Shown in pieces: positions 6,806 to 8,717 of a stretch of 8,717 nt of DNA. Location of the stretch: assembly GCA_017860725.1 (NCBI GenBank), contig JAGDMX010000076.1:1-8717 (forward strand), written 5' to 3'. This DNA comes from Chloroflexota bacterium (lineage in GTDB: Bacteria > Chloroflexota > Anaerolineae > Anaerolineales > UBA4823). The notes below the pieces were generated by a model that saw nothing but the letters and a program-made list of their open reading frames with translations, did no database searches and had not been told where the DNA came from. Position numbers and translations under genes: made by a program. Each line of letters starts with the position of its first letter. Positions within the stretch are counted from its first letter, which is position 1.

Positions 6806-8228
6806 CGCCACGCTCCAGCAAGCTGAGGAAGTACTGTGCAGTGCGACGGCCGGAGGTTCCATCCAGATAGGTGCATTCCTGCGCCAGGAAGCGCCGCTGA
6901 GCCTCCAAATCGACACTGGGATCGACCAAGTAGCGGTTAATGGCTTCCCTCAGCTGCTCCTGATTGAATGCCGTGCGCCCGGCGCCAGAATTGTAAAAAC
7001 GTGAGTGAGTCGGCCAGACGTGAATCTGCGACATCGGCACCCAGTATTTACCCGGCCAGCCGGTCTGCGAGTCGATGCACACGCTGATGATCGGGCGCTC
7101 CTGGAAAGAAGCTTCCACACACATCGTTGAATAGACTGTCAAGAAAATGTCGGAGTGTGCCATCATGGAAGTTTTTTCGGCCATGTCCTCGCCGGAATAG
7201 TAACCCAGCGCACCGATCGGCACCGGCTCAACCACATGAATATACGGATGCGTGCGCGCCAGCTCGCGAATATGGTCGGCTTCGGCGACATAATGCCCGC
7301 TCATATGGATGGGGTGCAAGCGTACCAGCAACTGGCAGGGGGCCGCTAATTGGTCGGAGGCTACCAGGTTTACCAGGGCTTCCACATTCTGCAAATTCGG
7401 CGACCAACTCACAAAGCTGCTGGCATACGAGAGCAGCTTGCGCTGCGGGTCCAAATTATGTTGCTGAAAATACGCCTGGCGCGGCATTAACCATTCCTGC
7501 CGTATGTAGCCGTCATAGGGCGGCATGCCCGCAGCATTAACCTGCTCAGGCTCCCAGTCGGCGCCGCCAATCAGCTCCTGCTTCTGAATTTCAGACCAGC
7601 AAGTAATATGGCCGATTTCGGCGCCACACAAGCCGTAGCTGCTGGAGCTGTCCCAACTGATAATCGCCGCGGCAGTGCGGATGCCGCGCTCTGTCGCTTC
7701 CCGCAGCAGGAATCGGTCTTGACGAAAGCCTGGTGAGGCGGCGATCACCAAGGCCGGCTGGTACTTACCAAACAAGTCGGAGTATACTCCGGGAGTAAAG
7801 CGCCCCTGGTAGTGCACCAAAGCCTTACGAGCAGGTCGCGAGTGGCGCATCCAACGCGCCAGGCTTTCCATCAACGGGAATAACTGTCGGCGACGGCCAC
7901 GCGCTTCGCTTTTCACCTGCTCGATATAACTGTCAACCACTGCCAGGTTGGTATTCCCAGCCGAACCAGCCCGGCGTAAAAAGTCCAGCCACCACTGCAC
8001 AGACGGCGACTTTTGACGCGTATAAGCCTGGAGCTGCTCCAAACGCAAACCTTCCACCACCATTCCCGGCTGACCAAAACGCGCCTGGATCACTTCTTGA
8101 CTGTTATCTTCCGTCAGCACGACTACCTGAACGCCTGCATCTAAAAGGGTTTTTACGATGTCGCTTTGCAAGAAGTAAAAGACCGCCAGACCATGGTCGG
8201 CGCAGACAAATACAGTATTTTCAGCCAT
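6795..8228 (-). CDS. GT-B-like glycosyltransferase / capsule-synthesis-type transferase
   Basis: A 477-residue protein that I can place only by fold and motifs. The N-terminus, TVFVCADHGLAVFYF (5-19), looks like the first strand and loop of a Rossmann-like GT-B domain. The second half has LLSYASSF (265-272), LVRLHP (301-306) and SDIFLTVYSTMCVEA (359-373) followed by RPII. An HP motif followed by a Ser/Ser-Thr motif in this order is shared by CDP-glycerol glycerophosphotransferases, KpsC/KpsS capsule enzymes and several bacterial sialyltransferase families that use CMP- or CDP-activated donors. It ends with LDGTSGRRTA (455-464), a common tail of such proteins. With a CMP-nonulosonate synthetase in the same operon, a CMP-sugar transferase is an attractive reading, but this is inference. 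There is no signal peptide or clear membrane span. ATG 8228 follows the methyltransferase stop without a gap; AAAAGG lies about 12 bases upstream. The stop overlaps the sulfotransferase start by 11 bases. Confidence 0.75.
   Translation of the reverse strand: MAENTVFVCADHGLAVFYFLQSDIVKTLLDAGVQVVVLTEDNSQEVIQARFGQPGMVVEGLRLEQLQAYTRQKSPSVQWWLDFLRRAGSAGNTNLAVVDSYIEQVKSEARGRRRQLFPLMESLARWMRHSRPARKALVHYQGRFTPGVYSDLFGKYQPALVIAASPGFRQDRFLLREATERGIRTAAAIISWDSSSSYGLCGAEIGHITCWSEIQKQELIGGADWEPEQVNAAGMPPYDGYIRQEWLMPRQAYFQQHNLDPQRKLLSYASSFVSWSPNLQNVEALVNLVASDQLAAPCQLLVRLHPIHMSGHYVAEADHIRELARTHPYIHVVEPVPIGALGYYSGEDMAEKTSMMAHSDIFLTVYSTMCVEASFQERPIISVCIDSQTGWPGKYWVPMSQIHVWPTHSRFYNSGAGRTAFNQEQLREAINRYLVDPSVDLEAQRRFLAQECTYLDGTSGRRTAQYFLSLLERGDGQ
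6813..6816 (-). promoter_or_regulatory. Ribosome binding site that decides the sulfotransferase start
   Basis: GGAG on the minus strand lies 7 bases before ATG 6805, within the last codons of the glycosyltransferase-like gene. It supports the internal start over the far upstream one at 6916 and suggests coupled translation through the 11-base overlap. Confidence 0.55.
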
Positions 8229-8717
8229 TCAAAGTGAACCTTTTCGATACACCACGTGATAGCCGGTGGGTGCGCTACTGCGCACAGCGGCGGGCGGTTG
8301 GCTCTGCCCGGCACCAATCGCCCTGCTAAGCAAGCCAGACAGGCCTTCTATCCCGACCAGGGCGGCGCGTGCCAGGTAACGCTTGCTTCCTTTGACGGCA
8401 GGCAGCACACCCCAGCGTAAATTGCCAATCCCTTCTCCCAGGAAAAATACCGGGTCGAAGTAGCCTTCCAGGGTATCGGTTTCAAGCCCATGCACTTCGC
8501 CCAGCCCCTGCAGGGCATAGTGAGTGTATCGCACGTAATCAATCGGCGCCTGGTGGATTTTGACCAGAAAGGGGATCGCCACGATGATCACCCCTCCAGT
8601 TTTCAGCAGCCCGCTCAGAGTCGCCAGCAAGGTATGCGTGTCAAATACATGCTCCATGACGTTCATCAACAGGATAGCGTCGAAGCTCTCCGACCGGAAG
8701 GGATTGGCCTGCGTCAG
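8229..8717 (-). CDS. SAM-dependent class I methyltransferase, 5' part outside window
   Basis: The last 162 residues of a methyltransferase of the Methyltransf_11/23 type; the frame is open to the right edge. The visible part starts in NPFRSESFDAILLMNVMEHV (5-24), the typical strand-4 region (FDxxxxxxxxEH) of class I SAM-dependent methyltransferases, followed by LLKTGGVIIVAIPF (37-50), the post-motif III strand. The SAM-binding glycine loop would lie upstream, beyond the window. An in-frame TTG at 8669 is not the true start, since conserved sequence continues before it. The PxxxxIHQAPIDYVRYT-like stretch (50-65) is common in methyltransferases of polysaccharide and lipopolysaccharide clusters. 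The TGA stop is directly followed by the ATG of the next gene, so both are probably on one transcript. The substrate is unknown; O- or N-methylation of a glycan sugar is a guess from context. Confidence 0.88.
   Translation of the reverse strand: MTQANPFRSESFDAILLMNVMEHVFDTHTLLATLSGLLKTGGVIIVAIPFLVKIHQAPIDYVRYTHYALQGLGEVHGLETDTLEGYFDPVFFLGEGIGNLRWGVLPAVKGSKRYLARAALVGIEGLSGLLSRAIGAGQSQPPAAVRSSAPTGYHVVYRKGSL

Noticed and set aside
6806..6916. 37-codon N-terminal extension of the sulfotransferase
   Set aside because: It overlaps the conserved end of the glycosyltransferase-like gene, looks unlike the family, and the internal ATG 6805 has a good ribosome binding site.
7127..7540. Plus-strand open frame of 137 codons
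   Set aside because: Low-complexity, Arg/Pro/Ala-rich translation opposite a clear gene; no recognisable domain and no separate start signals.
1..8717. Mobile elements, CRISPR arrays, tRNA or rRNA genes
   Set aside because: Both strands are accounted for by tightly packed coding sequence; no transposase, spaced direct repeats or RNA-gene pattern was seen.

Overview
The window carries eight genes, all read from the minus strand and packed almost end to end; the longest gap is 75 bases. It looks like the inside of one long operon for a surface glycan that is probably sulfated and contains a nonulosonic (sialic-acid-like) sugar. In transcription order (right to left) the genes are: the 3' part of a SAM-dependent methyltransferase (8717-8229); a GT-B/capsule-type glycosyltransferase-like protein (8228-6795); a PAPS-dependent sulfotransferase (6805-5762); a Gfo/Idh/MocA oxidoreductase (5743-4742); a lipoprotein beta-N-acetylhexosaminidase of the GH3/NagZ type (4748-2958); a two-domain CMP-nonulosonate synthetase fused to a KdsC-like HAD phosphatase (2956-1784); a NeuB-type nonulosonate synthase without its usual C-terminal SAF domain (1748-876); and the 5' part of ATP sulfurylase (800-1), which runs off the left edge.

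The genes form two modules. The sugar module is NeuB plus NeuA-HAD, with the oxidoreductase as a possible precursor-modifying enzyme. The likely route is condensation of PEP with a 6-phosphorylated mannose-type sugar, removal of the 9-phosphate by the HAD domain, then CMP activation by the N-terminal domain. The sulfation module is ATP sulfurylase, which makes APS (an APS kinase is expected just beyond the left edge or fused to Sat), and the sulfotransferase that would use the resulting PAPS. The glycosyltransferase-like protein and methyltransferase would assemble and decorate the glycan. The exported GH3 enzyme is either a remodelling enzyme or a cell-wall recycling enzyme that shares the transcript.

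The operon promoter is not in the window, and I see no intrinsic terminator. Overlaps of 11 and 7 bases and gaps of 0 and 1 base point to translational coupling. No tRNA, rRNA, CRISPR array, insertion sequence or attachment site was seen. A perfect 15-bp inverted repeat with a 4-base loop lies inside the sulfotransferase gene.

Base composition is moderately GC-rich. The lipoprotein GH3 with a C-terminal domain, the SAF-less NeuB and the style of the Sat sequence suggest an environmental bacterium, perhaps Chloroflexota (Anaerolineae). That assignment is an impression from protein style, not a demonstrated placement.
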